From: Gemmatimonadota bacterium
GTDB taxonomy: Bacteria > Gemmatimonadota > Gemmatimonadetes > Gemmatimonadales > GWC2-71-9
Reading direction: 5' to 3'
Assembly: GCA_016720805.1 (NCBI GenBank)
Contig: JADKJZ010000005.1
Coordinates: forward strand, 80,955 to 144,954
Length of the DNA stretch: 64,000 bases
In this document: one piece after another, positions 16,317 to 24,494 of the stretch
Position numbering within the stretch: the stretch's first letter is position 1
Layout of the letters: the number at the start of each line of letters is the position of its first letter
The notes under the pieces: generated by a model
The model's input: the letters and a program-made list of their open reading frames with translations, nothing else
Database searches by the model: none
What the model was told of the DNA's origin: nothing
Program-made: the position numbers and the translations under genes

Positions 16317-19014
16317 CGCTTTTCAGGCGGGCCAACTCCTGCAACGCCTCCATCGGCGTCATCTGGTTCGGGTCGAGGGCGCGGAGGCGCTCGGCCAGTT
16401 CGGCGGCGCGGCGCTGGGCATCGCTCGGCGGGGGGGTGCGTAGGGGCGAAGCATGCTGCGCCCCTACGGCTTCGCGCTGCGCCCGTACCGATGGCCCCGT
16501 CGCCCGATGCTCGCCCGACGACGAAATCCCCGCCTGCAGGAGGTCGAAGAGCGAGGGCTGGGTCGGGTCGGGGTTGGCCGGTGGTGGCCCTTCGACGACG
16601 CGGTGGTCGGCCTCGAGGATGACGAGCACTTCCTTGGCGCGGCCGACCACACCGCTCGGGAGTCCGGCGAGTTGGGCCACGTGGATGCCGTAGGAGCGGT
16701 CGGTCCCCCCCGCCTCGAGGCGGTGGAGGAAGACGATCCCGTCGCCCGACTCCCGGACCGCCACGTTGCAGTTCCGGGCGTGGGCGAGCTGCTCCGGGAG
16801 CTGCATCAGTTCGTGGTAGTGGGTGGCGAACATCGTGCGGCAGCCGATCCGGTCGTGCAGATACTCGGTGACCGCCCAGGCGATCGCGACGCCGTCGTAG
16901 GTCGAGGTCCCCCGGCCGATCTCGTCGAGGAGGACCAGGGAGCGGGCGGTGGCGTTGTGGAGGATCGCCGAGGTTTCGGACATCTCGACCATGAAGGTCG
17001 ACTGGCCGCGGGCCAAGTTGTCGGAGGCGCCCACCCGGGTGAAGAGGCGGTCGACCACCCCGATCCACGCCTCGCGGCAGGGGACAAAGCTCCCCATCTG
17101 GGCCAGGACGACGTTGAGTCCGATCTGGCGCAGGATGGTGCTCTTGCCCGCCATGTTCGGGCCGGTGACCAGGTGGACCCGCTCGACCTCGTCGAAGTGG
17201 ACATCGTTCGGGACGAATCGTTCCCGCGGCATCATCCGCTCGATCACCGGATGGCGCGACCCTCTCAGGGTCAACCCGTAGCCGTCGTGCACCACCGGCC
17301 GGACATAGCGCTCGTTGACGGCGGTGTCGGCCAGCGAGGCAAGCACGTCGAGCCGCGCCAGCAGGCGTGCCGTGCCCTGCACGCGGGTGATCGCCCGGCC
17401 GACCAGGTCGCGCAGCGCCCCGAAGAGCGTCGCCTCGCGCTCACCGATCCGCTCCTCGGCGCCGAGGACCTTCGCCTCGTAGTCCTTCAACTCGGGGGTG
17501 ACGTAGCGCTCGGCATTCGACAACGTCTGCCGCCGCTCGTAATCCTCGGGCACCGCGCTGGTGTTGGCGTGGGTCACCTCGAGGAAGTAGCCGAAGACCT
17601 TGTTGAAGCCGACCTTGAGCGAGGAGATCCCGGTGCGCTCGCGCTCGCGCTGCTGGATCGAGGCGAGCGCCTGCTTGCCGTTGTCGCGCAGGTCGCGCAG
17701 CTCGTCGAGTTCGGCGTCGTACCCCTGGGCGATCACGCCGCCATCGGCCAGCGTCACCGGTGGCCGCTCGACCAAACCGCGCGCCAGCTCCGCCGCAAGA
17801 TCCTCAAGGCGATCGAACTGCGCAGCGGTGTACTCCAGCAGCGCGGCGACCCGCTCGGTGCCAGGCACCGTGCGCATTGCGAGCAGCGCGACGGATTCGC
17901 CGACCTGGGGCAGCGCGAGGAAGGAGTCGCGGAGTGCGCCGAGTTCACGCGGCGTGACCCGCCCCGCGGCGGCGCGCGCGGCGAGCCGTTCGACGTCGCG
18001 CACTCCATCGAGTGCGGCACGGAGCGTGGCACGCGCACTCCCCGCCTCGACCAGTGCGGCGACGGCGTCGAGCCGTGCCTCGATGCGCACCGGATCGCGG
18101 AGCGGCGAGAGCACCCATTGCCGCAACAGGCGCGCGCCCATCGGCGTCTGGGTGCGGTCGAGTGTCTCGACCAGCGTGACGCCCTTGGCACCGGCGCGCA
18201 GCGGCTCCACCAACTCGAGATTGCGGCGCGTCATCTCGTCGAGCCAGCAGAGTTCGTCGGGCCGGCGCACATCGGGGCGCGCGAGCTGCGGCAGTCCCTG
18301 CGGTTGCAACTCCAGCGCATAGCGGAGCAGCGCCCCGCCGGCACCGACCGCGGCGGCATCGTCGGTCGCGATGCCGAGGGCATCGAGCGAGGCAATCGCC
18401 AGGCGACGGCTCAGCTCCTCGGCGGCGAGCGCCGGATCGAACTCCCAGCGTTCGCGCTCGGTGCGGAGGATCTCCGGCTCGAGCACCACCTCACTCTCGC
18501 GCGGCACCACCACTTCGGCGGGCGAGAGGCGTCCGAGCGCTTCGGCGAGCCCATCGGCCGCCACCGTCTCGAGGATGAACTCGCCGGTGGTCAGGTCGAG
18601 CGCGGCGACACCCACGGCTTCACCGGCACCACGGGGCGCGACGGCGACGAGCCAGTTGTTGCGCGACCCCGGCGTCCACTCCTCGTCGAGGAACGCGCCT
18701 GGTGTCACCGTCTCGACGACGGCGCGCTTGACGATTCCTTTGGCGAACTTCGGATCCTCGATCTGCTCGCACACCGCCACGCGGAAGCCGGCGGCAATGA
18801 ATTGGCGCAGATAGCCGGCGGCTGCCTTCACGGGCACGCCCGCGAGCGGCACCCCATCGCCCCGCGACGTCAACGTGATGTTGAGGACCCGCGCCGCGAC
18901 CTGCGCGTCCTCGAAGAACATCTCGTAGAAATCGCCCATCCGAAAGAAGAGGATCGCGTCGGGATGACGCGCCTTGATCTCGCGGTACTGGAGGAGGAGG
19001 GGGGAGTCGGTCAA
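16297..19014 (-). CDS. mutS: DNA mismatch repair protein MutS
   Basis: MutS recognises mismatches and recruits MutL. At 905 residues it is slightly long. The mismatch-reading motif GDFYEMFFEDA lies at about residues 26-36. The ATPase has Walker A GPNMAGKST (about 615), Walker B DEIGRGTSTYDG and a C-terminal HTH region. Residues about 850-860 (AVGAQHASPLR) are the exact translation of a GC palindrome at 16441-16467, inserted in frame in the variable linker before the last helix. The final MMDDR comes from heptamer array 4. MutL is not in the window. Confidence 0.96.
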   Translation of the reverse strand: MTDSPLLLQYREIKARHPDAILFFRMGDFYEMFFEDAQVAARVLNITLTSRGDGVPLAGVPVKAAAGYLRQFIAAGFRVAVCEQIEDPKFAKGIVKRAVVETVTPGAFLDEEWTPGSRNNWLVAVAPRGAGEAVGVAALDLTTGEFILETVAADGLAEALGRLSPAEVVVPRESEVVLEPEILRTERERWEFDPALAAEELSRRLAIASLDALGIATDDAAAVGAGGALLRYALELQPQGLPQLARPDVRRPDELCWLDEMTRRNLELVEPLRAGAKGVTLVETLDRTQTPMGARLLRQWVLSPLRDPVRIEARLDAVAALVEAGSARATLRAALDGVRDVERLAARAAAGRVTPRELGALRDSFLALPQVGESVALLAMRTVPGTERVAALLEYTAAQFDRLEDLAAELARGLVERPPVTLADGGVIAQGYDAELDELRDLRDNGKQALASIQQRERERTGISSLKVGFNKVFGYFLEVTHANTSAVPEDYERRQTLSNAERYVTPELKDYEAKVLGAEERIGEREATLFGALRDLVGRAITRVQGTARLLARLDVLASLADTAVNERYVRPVVHDGYGLTLRGSRHPVIERMMPRERFVPNDVHFDEVERVHLVTGPNMAGKSTILRQIGLNVVLAQMGSFVPCREAWIGVVDRLFTRVGASDNLARGQSTFMVEMSETSAILHNATARSLVLLDEIGRGTSTYDGVAIAWAVTEYLHDRIGCRTMFATHYHELMQLPEQLAHARNCNVAVRESGDGIVFLHRLEAGGTDRSYGIHVAQLAGLPSGVVGRAKEVLVILEADHRVVEGPPPANPDPTQPSLFDLLQAGISSSGEHRATGPSVRAQREAVGAQHASPLRTPPPSDAQRRAAELAERLRALDPNQMTPMEALQELARLKSGMMDDR
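16441..16467. repeat. GC palindrome inside mutS, core II variant
   Basis: TAGGGGCGAAGCATGCTGCG followed by CCCCTAC forms a palindrome with one mismatch. It is read in frame as part of MutS, on the opposite strand. Confidence 0.88.
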
Positions 19015-19046
19015 TCAGATCTCAACGTCGGAGAAATTGATGTTGT

Positions 19047-19105
19047 GGTGAGGGGTGAGGGGGGAGAGGCATCCGCCCCCTCCCCCCTCCCCCCTCACTC
19101 CTCAC
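19047..19105. repeat. Inverted heptamer array 5 (GGTGAGG / CCCCCTC)
   Basis: About three left units (19047-19067) face four right units (19076-19103) in the gap between the SPOR gene and mutS. The array ends eight bases before the SPOR stop codon. Confidence 0.75.
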
Positions 19106-19112
19106 ATTCGCT

Positions 19113-20132
19113 TCACGGAGCTTTCACAACAAACGGCGCTCCACCCACCGCCGCCTTGAGCTTCCCCACGGCGGCCACCGCCGCCTCGCGCGTCGAGAAT
19201 GGCCCGGCCTGCAACTTCGTCAGGCCCTTGGGGCCGGCGACGCGATACGCCATGTAGCCGGCCTTCTCGATCTGCTGCGTCGCGCGGCGGATCGACGCGG
19301 GGTCGCTGATTGCGGCCACCTGCACGCGCCATGGCGAGGTGGTGGACTTCCCCGCGGTGGTCGGTGCCGACGGCGGGGCCGTCGTGGTGGTGGGCGTTGA
19401 AGTGACAGGCGTCTTTGGCGGCATCACCTCGGGGCGCTTGAGACTGTCGCTCTTGGGGATCGCCGCGAGCCGCGCCAATTCCTCCGGCGTGCAGCGCTGC
19501 TTCGCGAACTCGAGCTGGTTCTTCAGTTCGAGGTCGCTGCCGACCTGCTGCAGCCCGCGCGTGATCCAGTCGCACGCCAGCGGCCCTTCGCGACGCTCGA
19601 AGGCGGCGCGTGCGCCGAAGAGCGCCGCCACCGGAATCACCGCCGACTCGGGAAAGTCAGTGAAGATGCGCTTCACGCGCAGCACGGCGCTCTCGCTGTT
19701 GCCGCTGCCGTAGTCGAGTTGGGCCAGGCGCAGCATCGCCTTGTCGGCCCATGCCGAGTTGGCGTGCTCGACCGCGATGCGCGCGTACTGGAGCCGGGCC
19801 TCACCCAGCGTCTTCGCCACCGCCGCCGAGGTGTAGAGCGCCTCGGGGAAGGCGGCGTCGGTCGCCCGGGTCTGCGAGAGAATCCGGCCGATCACGGCGC
19901 GCGCGGAATCGCCATACCCCTCCTGCGCCAGCCGGGTGACTTCGACGAAGCGCGGCGTGGTCGGGGGGAGCGGCGCCTGGGCGGCGGCCGGGGCGGCGGC
20001 GGCGGCGAGGATCACGACGAGGGCGAGCACGGGCGCAGCATGCTGCGCCCATACACCTGCGTACGGGCGCAGCATGCTGCGCCCCGACATGACGGGCACC
20101 TGCCCGCGGCGCGCGCATCGCGCGGGGCTCAC
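19113..20132 (-). CDS. SPOR-domain exported protein with TPR-like region
   Basis: The C-terminus (about residues 265-339, WRVQVAAISDPASIRRATQQI...KLQAGPFSTREAAVAAVGKL) is a SPOR domain, which binds denuded glycan strands of peptidoglycan at division sites. The middle region resembles tetratricopeptide helices (YARIAVEHANSAWADKAMLRLAQLDYG), as in YbgF/BamD-type proteins. A signal peptide LALVVILAAAAAPAAAQA precedes it. GTG 20132 overlaps the holA stop as GTGA; ATG 20090 is an alternative. Residues before the signal (GRSMLRPYAGVWAQHAAP) are encoded by two GC palindromes. Confidence 0.85.
   Translation of the reverse strand: MSPARCARRGQVPVMSGRSMLRPYAGVWAQHAAPVLALVVILAAAAAPAAAQAPLPPTTPRFVEVTRLAQEGYGDSARAVIGRILSQTRATDAAFPEALYTSAAVAKTLGEARLQYARIAVEHANSAWADKAMLRLAQLDYGSGNSESAVLRVKRIFTDFPESAVIPVAALFGARAAFERREGPLACDWITRGLQQVGSDLELKNQLEFAKQRCTPEELARLAAIPKSDSLKRPEVMPPKTPVTSTPTTTTAPPSAPTTAGKSTTSPWRVQVAAISDPASIRRATQQIEKAGYMAYRVAGPKGLTKLQAGPFSTREAAVAAVGKLKAAVGGAPFVVKAP
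20031..20050. repeat. GC palindrome, core II, inside the SPOR gene
   Basis: GGGCGCAGCATGCTGCGCCC is a perfect 20-base palindrome. It is translated on the minus strand as WAQHAAP just before the signal peptide. Confidence 0.92.
20065..20084. repeat. GC palindrome, core II, inside the SPOR gene
   Basis: This second perfect copy starts 34 bp after the first and is translated as GRSMLRP at the SPOR protein N-terminus. Confidence 0.92.
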
Positions 20133-21184
20133 GCCGCCTTCCGCGCGCGCGACGTCGCCAGCATCAAGACGAGATCGGTCACGATCCCTCCTTCATCGGA
20201 AATCGTGGTGTTCTTGAGGGCCGCATCGGCCGCGAGAGTCGCGGCGATCGCGGTGCGGAGGCGGGGCAACGACCAGCGCCCGACCACCTCGCCCACCAAG
20301 GCCGCGAACGGAGGATAACTACCCACGTTCGGGCGAATCTTGAACATCAGGCTCTTGACCTGTTCGGCCAGCTGCCGATCACGGATCTTCTTCGCCTCGG
20401 CGGTGCAGCGGCCCCAGCGGAGCACCAGCAGCGAGGTGCCGAGCAGATTGACCAACCGGACCCCGGAGACACCACTCAGCGCGAGCACCTGCGGAACCAG
20501 CGCAATGGCGCGGGCGGTGTCGTCGCGGAGCACGGCGTCGCGCCAGTCCTCGACCGTTTCGCCGAAGCGGATCCCCACCAGCGACCCGACCGTCTCGCGA
20601 TCGATCGGCCCGGAGACCTCGAGCGAGGAGAGCTTGGCCACCTCGGCCGTCAACGTCCCCAGATCGCCACCGGTGGCCCGGAGGAGGTGCTCCAGCGCAT
20701 CGGGCGCGAGGGTGATCCCGGCACCCTGCAGCCGGTCCTCCAGCCAGGCGTCGAGCGCCTCGCCCAGCAGAGCCTTGCAGTCGATCACGGTGCAGTGCGC
20801 GGCGAGGTCGGCATCGGGGTCCTCGTCGTTCCCCTGGACGAAGATCAGCACCGTCTCCGGCGCCGGCTTCTCGAGGTAGCGCACCGCGGGCTGCTTCCCC
20901 TTGCTCTTCCGCTTCCACGACTCGATGTCGCGAACCACCACCACGCGCACGTCGGCCATCATCGGCAGCGTGCTGCACGCCGCGGCGAGCTCGTCGGGCT
21001 CGAGATTGGAGGCGGAGAGATAGTCGAGGTTGAAGTCGCGCAGCCCGGGGTCGAGCGCCCGATCGAGCAGCGCCGCCAGCGCCTCATCCTTGAGGATCGC
21101 CTCGCTGCCGGCCAGATAGAACGCCCCGCGGGGAGGGGTCTTGGCAAGGGCGCGCTGGAGCTGGGGAAGGGAGAGGACGGCCAT
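20129..21184 (-). CDS. holA: DNA polymerase III subunit delta
   Basis: HolA opens the beta clamp in the clamp loader. The protein has the family features FYLAGSEAILKDEALAALLDRAL near the start, VVVVRDIESWKRK, and a C-terminal region LVNLLGTSLLVLRWGR. At 351 residues it is the usual length. ATG 21184 is preferred to an upstream in-frame ATG at 21226 because homologous sequence begins at SLPQLQRAL. Its stop overlaps the SPOR gene start, so the two are probably co-transcribed. Confidence 0.88.
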   Translation of the reverse strand: MAVLSLPQLQRALAKTPPRGAFYLAGSEAILKDEALAALLDRALDPGLRDFNLDYLSASNLEPDELAAACSTLPMMADVRVVVVRDIESWKRKSKGKQPAVRYLEKPAPETVLIFVQGNDEDPDADLAAHCTVIDCKALLGEALDAWLEDRLQGAGITLAPDALEHLLRATGGDLGTLTAEVAKLSSLEVSGPIDRETVGSLVGIRFGETVEDWRDAVLRDDTARAIALVPQVLALSGVSGVRLVNLLGTSLLVLRWGRCTAEAKKIRDRQLAEQVKSLMFKIRPNVGSYPPFAALVGEVVGRWSLPRLRTAIAATLAADAALKNTTISDEGGIVTDLVLMLATSRARKAA

Positions 21185-21214
21185 GGGGGAATGATAAGCG
21201 GCGGAGAGCAGGGG

Positions 21215-21277
21215 GTGAAACGTCAAACGTGAAACGGTCGCTGCCCGCAGGCTCCCGTTTCACGTCTCACCTTTCAC
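21215..21277. repeat. Inverted heptamer array 6 (GTGAAAC / GTTTCAC)
   Basis: Three left units (21215-21235) and three right units (21257-21277) flank a 21-base loop. The array lies between the anti-sigma stop and the holA start. Confidence 0.88.
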
Positions 21278-21296
21278 GAGCCATTTCGGCGTGTGG

Positions 21297-21521
21297 TTAC
21301 CGGATCGGCCTCACATTGAACCGCGCACTCAGCGCATGCACCATCCCATCCGACGGTTCGATATCGCTCACCCGCAACAGCTCCACGCCGATCTGCAACG
21401 CACGATTGTGCGCGCGACAGTGGCCGCACGTGCCCGAGTGCTCGCGCATGCGATGCGCCAACTCGGGATCGTTGCCGTCCCGAAAATCGGAGTAGTAGCG
21501 GCCGAACTCGCGACAGTTCAT
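21297..21521 (-). CDS. Short zinc-finger anti-sigma-like protein
   Basis: This 74-residue protein contains HRMREHSGTCGHC, an H-X3-C-X2-C arrangement preceded by a helix, as in zf-HC2/ZAS anti-sigma domains. There is no membrane segment, so it would be a soluble ZAS factor. It follows the ECF sigma gene on the same strand, the usual sigma/anti-sigma order. ATG 21521 is used because the motif region starts there and an AGGAG lies about 12 bases upstream. Confidence 0.7.
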   Translation of the reverse strand: MNCREFGRYYSDFRDGNDPELAHRMREHSGTCGHCRAHNRALQIGVELLRVSDIEPSDGMVHALSARFNVRPIR

Positions 21522-21682
21522 CTCTGGAGGGACTCCTGCGCGGGGGGAGGAGGTAAGGGAGTGTACGTCGAGATTGGGATGTGCGAAAGGGGGGTGCGTC
21601 AGAGAATGCCGACCGTCAAAATCCCCGATGTCAACGCACTGTGACACCGGGGATATGAAATGGTTCCGCCGCGTCGTTCCGG

Positions 21683-22354
21683 TCAGTCGAGGAAGGGCGC
21701 GATCATCTGCTGGAAGGAGGTCCGGGCCCGGTTCAGTCGGCTCTTCACCGTGCCCAGGTTGGTGTTGGTGACCTCGGCGATATCCTCGTAGCTCTTCCCC
21801 TCCAGCTCGCGCAGCACGAAGACAATGCGGTGGTGCGGCGAGAGTCGGGCGACCGTCGCCTCCACCAGTTCGCGGAGGTGACGGTTGGCGAAGAGGTCGT
21901 CCGGACGCGAGCGGGAATCCTCGAACTCGAGCGTCCGCCCCTCGTGCTCCCCCGGCGCGCGCGACGACTCGTGGAAGACCAGCGGCGAACGGGCGCGGTT
22001 CCGCAGCTCGTTCTTCGCGAGATTCGATCCAATGGTGTAGAGCCAGGTGGAAAACTTCCGGCTCTGGTCGAAGCGGTGCAGGTGACGGTGCACCCGCACG
22101 AACGCCTCCTGCACCAGATCCTCGGCCCGCTCGCGATCGCCGATCATCCGGAAAATGAAGTTCAGGAGCCGCGTCTGATATCGGCGCACCAACTCACCGA
22201 AGGCCCGCTCGTCGCCGGCCAGGTGCGCCGCCACAAGGCGGGAATTCTCGATGTTGGCGGCATCCGAGGCCGACGAGGCGACCATCGTCGGACGCTCACG
22301 CGCAGGGGCATCGGCGCCGGGCAGTGTGAAGCTGAGGAATGCGATCGCGGTCAT
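21683..22354 (-). CDS. ECF RNA polymerase sigma factor (RpoE-like)
   Basis: Region 2 is LVRRYQTRLLNFIFRMIGDRERAEDLVQEAFVRV with the DLVQE core and the WLYTIGSNLAKNELR promoter-melting segment. Region 4 is LSPHHRIVFVLRELEGKSYEDIAEV with the NLGTVKSRLNRART helix. At 223 residues it is a group-4 sigma-70. The N-terminal 40 residues are extra and the true start may be the ATG for MVASSASDAANIENS. The downstream zinc-finger protein is the likely anti-sigma. A TTGACA-type promoter lies upstream. Confidence 0.93.
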   Translation of the reverse strand: MTAIAFLSFTLPGADAPARERPTMVASSASDAANIENSRLVAAHLAGDERAFGELVRRYQTRLLNFIFRMIGDRERAEDLVQEAFVRVHRHLHRFDQSRKFSTWLYTIGSNLAKNELRNRARSPLVFHESSRAPGEHEGRTLEFEDSRSRPDDLFANRHLRELVEATVARLSPHHRIVFVLRELEGKSYEDIAEVTNTNLGTVKSRLNRARTSFQQMIAPFLD

Positions 22355-22386
22355 GGGGACATCCTTCGTTGAAGGGTCACCACGAG

Positions 22387-22414
22387 AAGCTACCGCACTT
22401 TTTCAGTTTGTCAA
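22387..22414 (-). promoter_or_regulatory. Promoter of the ECF sigma gene (TTGACA - 16 - TAGCTT)
   Basis: On the minus strand a perfect TTGACA and TAGCTT are 16 bases apart, starting about 33 nt before the sigma gene ATG. It resembles a housekeeping-sigma promoter. Confidence 0.55.
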
Positions 22415-22417
22415 AGG

Positions 22418-22954
22418 TTATCTTTTGAAAGCTTGGACAAAGAGGATTGCGTTCAGCGATTTGGTGTCGGTAATGGTTCCATTGTGCACCATTTCCAGCA
22501 CCTTCGACCAGGGCAGCTGGTGCAGATCGAGTACTTCATCCGCCTCCAGTGCGCTCGATCCCGGCGTCAGCTCGCTCGCCAGGAAGAGGTGGATCACTTC
22601 GTCGGTGAAGCCCGGCGTGGTCCAGATCGAGGTCAGCCGCTCGACGTGACCAGCCTGGTAGCCGGTCTCTTCCCGTAGTTCGCGCCGAGCCGTCGTCTCC
22701 GGCGACTCCTCGCCATCCCGCCGACCCGCCGGAATCTCCCAGAGGTAGTCGCCGGTGGCGTGGCGAAACTGCCTGATGAGCAGCACGCGCGGATCGGCGT
22801 CCTGCACCGGATCGAGAAACGGCAGCACCGCCGACGCCCCCGGATGCCGCAGCATCTCGAGGTCACCGACGTTGCCATTGGGAAAGCGCACCGTGTCGAT
22901 GTCGAGGGAGACGATGCGGCCGGAGTAGACGCGGCGGGTGGAGAGCAGTGCCAT
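22418..22954 (-). CDS. NUDIX hydrolase, ADP-ribose pyrophosphatase type
   Basis: The Nudix box GRRDGEESPETTARRELREETGY (given by its G, E, REL and EE-G positions) matches G-X5-E-X7-RE-X2-EE-X-G. The preceding EIPAG is typical of ADP-ribose and nucleoside-diphosphate-sugar pyrophosphatases. At 178 residues it is a normal single-domain enzyme. ATG 22954 (MALLSTRRVYSGRIVSL) is used; upstream in-frame sequence is heptamer array 7. Confidence 0.9.
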   Translation of the reverse strand: MALLSTRRVYSGRIVSLDIDTVRFPNGNVGDLEMLRHPGASAVLPFLDPVQDADPRVLLIRQFRHATGDYLWEIPAGRRDGEESPETTARRELREETGYQAGHVERLTSIWTTPGFTDEVIHLFLASELTPGSSALEADEVLDLHQLPWSKVLEMVHNGTITDTKSLNAILFVQAFKR

Positions 22955-22973
22955 GCGGAAGGCTCGTCGATGG

Positions 22974-23061
22974 GATGATGGATGATAGATGATGGATGAT
23001 AGATGTGTCGCAGTGATATCGACCGCACGCGACAGCATCCATCATCCATCATCCATCATCC
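22974..23061. repeat. Inverted heptamer array 7 (GATGATG / ATCATCC)
   Basis: Four left units (22974-23001) and four right units (23034-23061) flank a 32-base loop, between the NUDIX start and the stop of the M16 gene (three bases away). Confidence 0.9.
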
Positions 23062-23063
23062 TG

Positions 23064-24494
23064 CTATTTTTCGTACGTCTGCACCTCCACCGGTCCCAAC
23101 CCCAGCTTCTCGATCCCGGCGCGGATCTTCGCCAGGTCACCCACGACGACCACGGTCATCTCGGCGGGATTCAGTCGCAGCTTTGCCATCCGCTGCGCGT
23201 CGGCGGTGGTGACGCCGTTGATCCGTGCGAGTTCGGCCGGGATGGTGGCGAGCGGCAACCGGAAGAGCAGTGCCGTGCTCATCGCGCCGGCAACCTGGCC
23301 CGCCGTCTCGTAGTCCGAGAGCGATCCGAGCACGAGGTAGTTCCGTGCGCGGCCGACTTCGGTGTCGGTGACGCCCTTGTCGCGCATGGCGGCGATCTCA
23401 CGGAAGATCACCGCGAGCGACGAATCGGTCACGTCGGTGCGGACGTCGGTCGAGATGATGAACGGACCGGCGACCGGCGCGAACGCGAAGTTCGACCCGG
23501 CGCCGTACGTGTAGCCGAGCTGCTCGCGGAGCAGGTCGTTGAGCCGCGACGAGAAGGAGCCGCCGAGGATGGTGTTCATCACCACGGCCGCCGGGTAGTC
23601 CGGGTCGGTGCGCGACATTCCCGGCCCGCCGATCATGATCACCGACTGGGCGGCGTCGGGCTTGTCAACCAGGATCACGCGCGCCTTCCACTGGGTCGGA
23701 CCCGACACGTCGCGCGCCGGCACCGAGGAGAGAATCACCGACGGGGCCTTCCAGCCGCTGAAGTGCTTGGCGGCCCAGCGCACCGCTTCCTGGAGCGTGA
23801 CGTCGCCGCTCAGCACCAGCGTGGTGCGGCGCGGATCGGCGGCGGTGTTCCACCAGCCGCGCACGGCGACCGAGTCGAACTGGCTGACCGAGGCCGAATC
23901 GCCGTTGATGTTGCCGTGGTACGGGTGCGACGCCGGGAAGAGATTCCGGTAGAACACCTTGGTTGCCACGGCGCGCGGCGAGTCCTTGGCGCTGGTGAAG
24001 CCCGCCAGGCGCAACGCGCGCTGCCGATTGATGTCGACGCTCGAGAAGGTCGGCTTGAGGAGCATCAAGGCCATCAACTGGAAGCCGCGATCAACCGAGC
24101 GCTTCGGCACCGAGAGGGAGAGCGTGACGTTCTCGTACCCCGCCGCTGCGCGCAACGAGGCGCCGATGAAGTCCGTCTCCTCGGCCAACTGCAGCGCCGT
24201 CATGCCCCCCGCACCCTCACCAAGCAACCCCGCCGTGAAGGTGGCGAGGCCCGGCGCGGTGCCGCGGAGCCTGGCCCCGCCGTTGATGATCAACCGCGCC
24301 TCGACCAGCGGCACTTCAGCATTGCGGGCCACCTGGATCTTGAGGCCGTTCGGCAGCGAGGCGGTTTGTACCACCGGCACCGAGAGCTTCGGCGCGGGGC
24401 CGAGCGCCGGCGCCGTGGTGACCTGCGCGGACAGCGGCGCGACCATGACGGCCGCGGCCATCACGACGCGGAGAACCATTGCAGTGTGCTTCAC
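23064..24494 (-). CDS. M16-family peptidase, non-catalytic partner
   Basis: This 476-residue exported protein has the M16 fold but lacks the HXXEH zinc motif: the equivalent stretch reads FTAGLLGEGAGG. A signal peptide (VVMAAAVMVAPLSAQ) points to the periplasm. In paired M16 systems such a subunit combines with a catalytic one. The GTG start overlaps the stop of the catalytic gene as GTGA, which agrees with a 1:1 complex. An ATG 15 bases further in is an alternative start. Confidence 0.9.
   Translation of the reverse strand: MKHTAMVLRVVMAAAVMVAPLSAQVTTAPALGPAPKLSVPVVQTASLPNGLKIQVARNAEVPLVEARLIINGGARLRGTAPGLATFTAGLLGEGAGGMTALQLAEETDFIGASLRAAAGYENVTLSLSVPKRSVDRGFQLMALMLLKPTFSSVDINRQRALRLAGFTSAKDSPRAVATKVFYRNLFPASHPYHGNINGDSASVSQFDSVAVRGWWNTAADPRRTTLVLSGDVTLQEAVRWAAKHFSGWKAPSVILSSVPARDVSGPTQWKARVILVDKPDAAQSVIMIGGPGMSRTDPDYPAAVVMNTILGGSFSSRLNDLLREQLGYTYGAGSNFAFAPVAGPFIISTDVRTDVTDSSLAVIFREIAAMRDKGVTDTEVGRARNYLVLGSLSDYETAGQVAGAMSTALLFRLPLATIPAELARINGVTTADAQRMAKLRLNPAEMTVVVVGDLAKIRAGIEKLGLGPVEVQTYEK

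Noticed and set aside
16453..19257. Very long open frame (over 900 codons) on the plus strand opposite mutS
   Set aside because: It mirrors the mutS codon pattern, has no recognisable domain and reads through the strand opposite a certain gene. High GC content alone keeps such antisense frames open.
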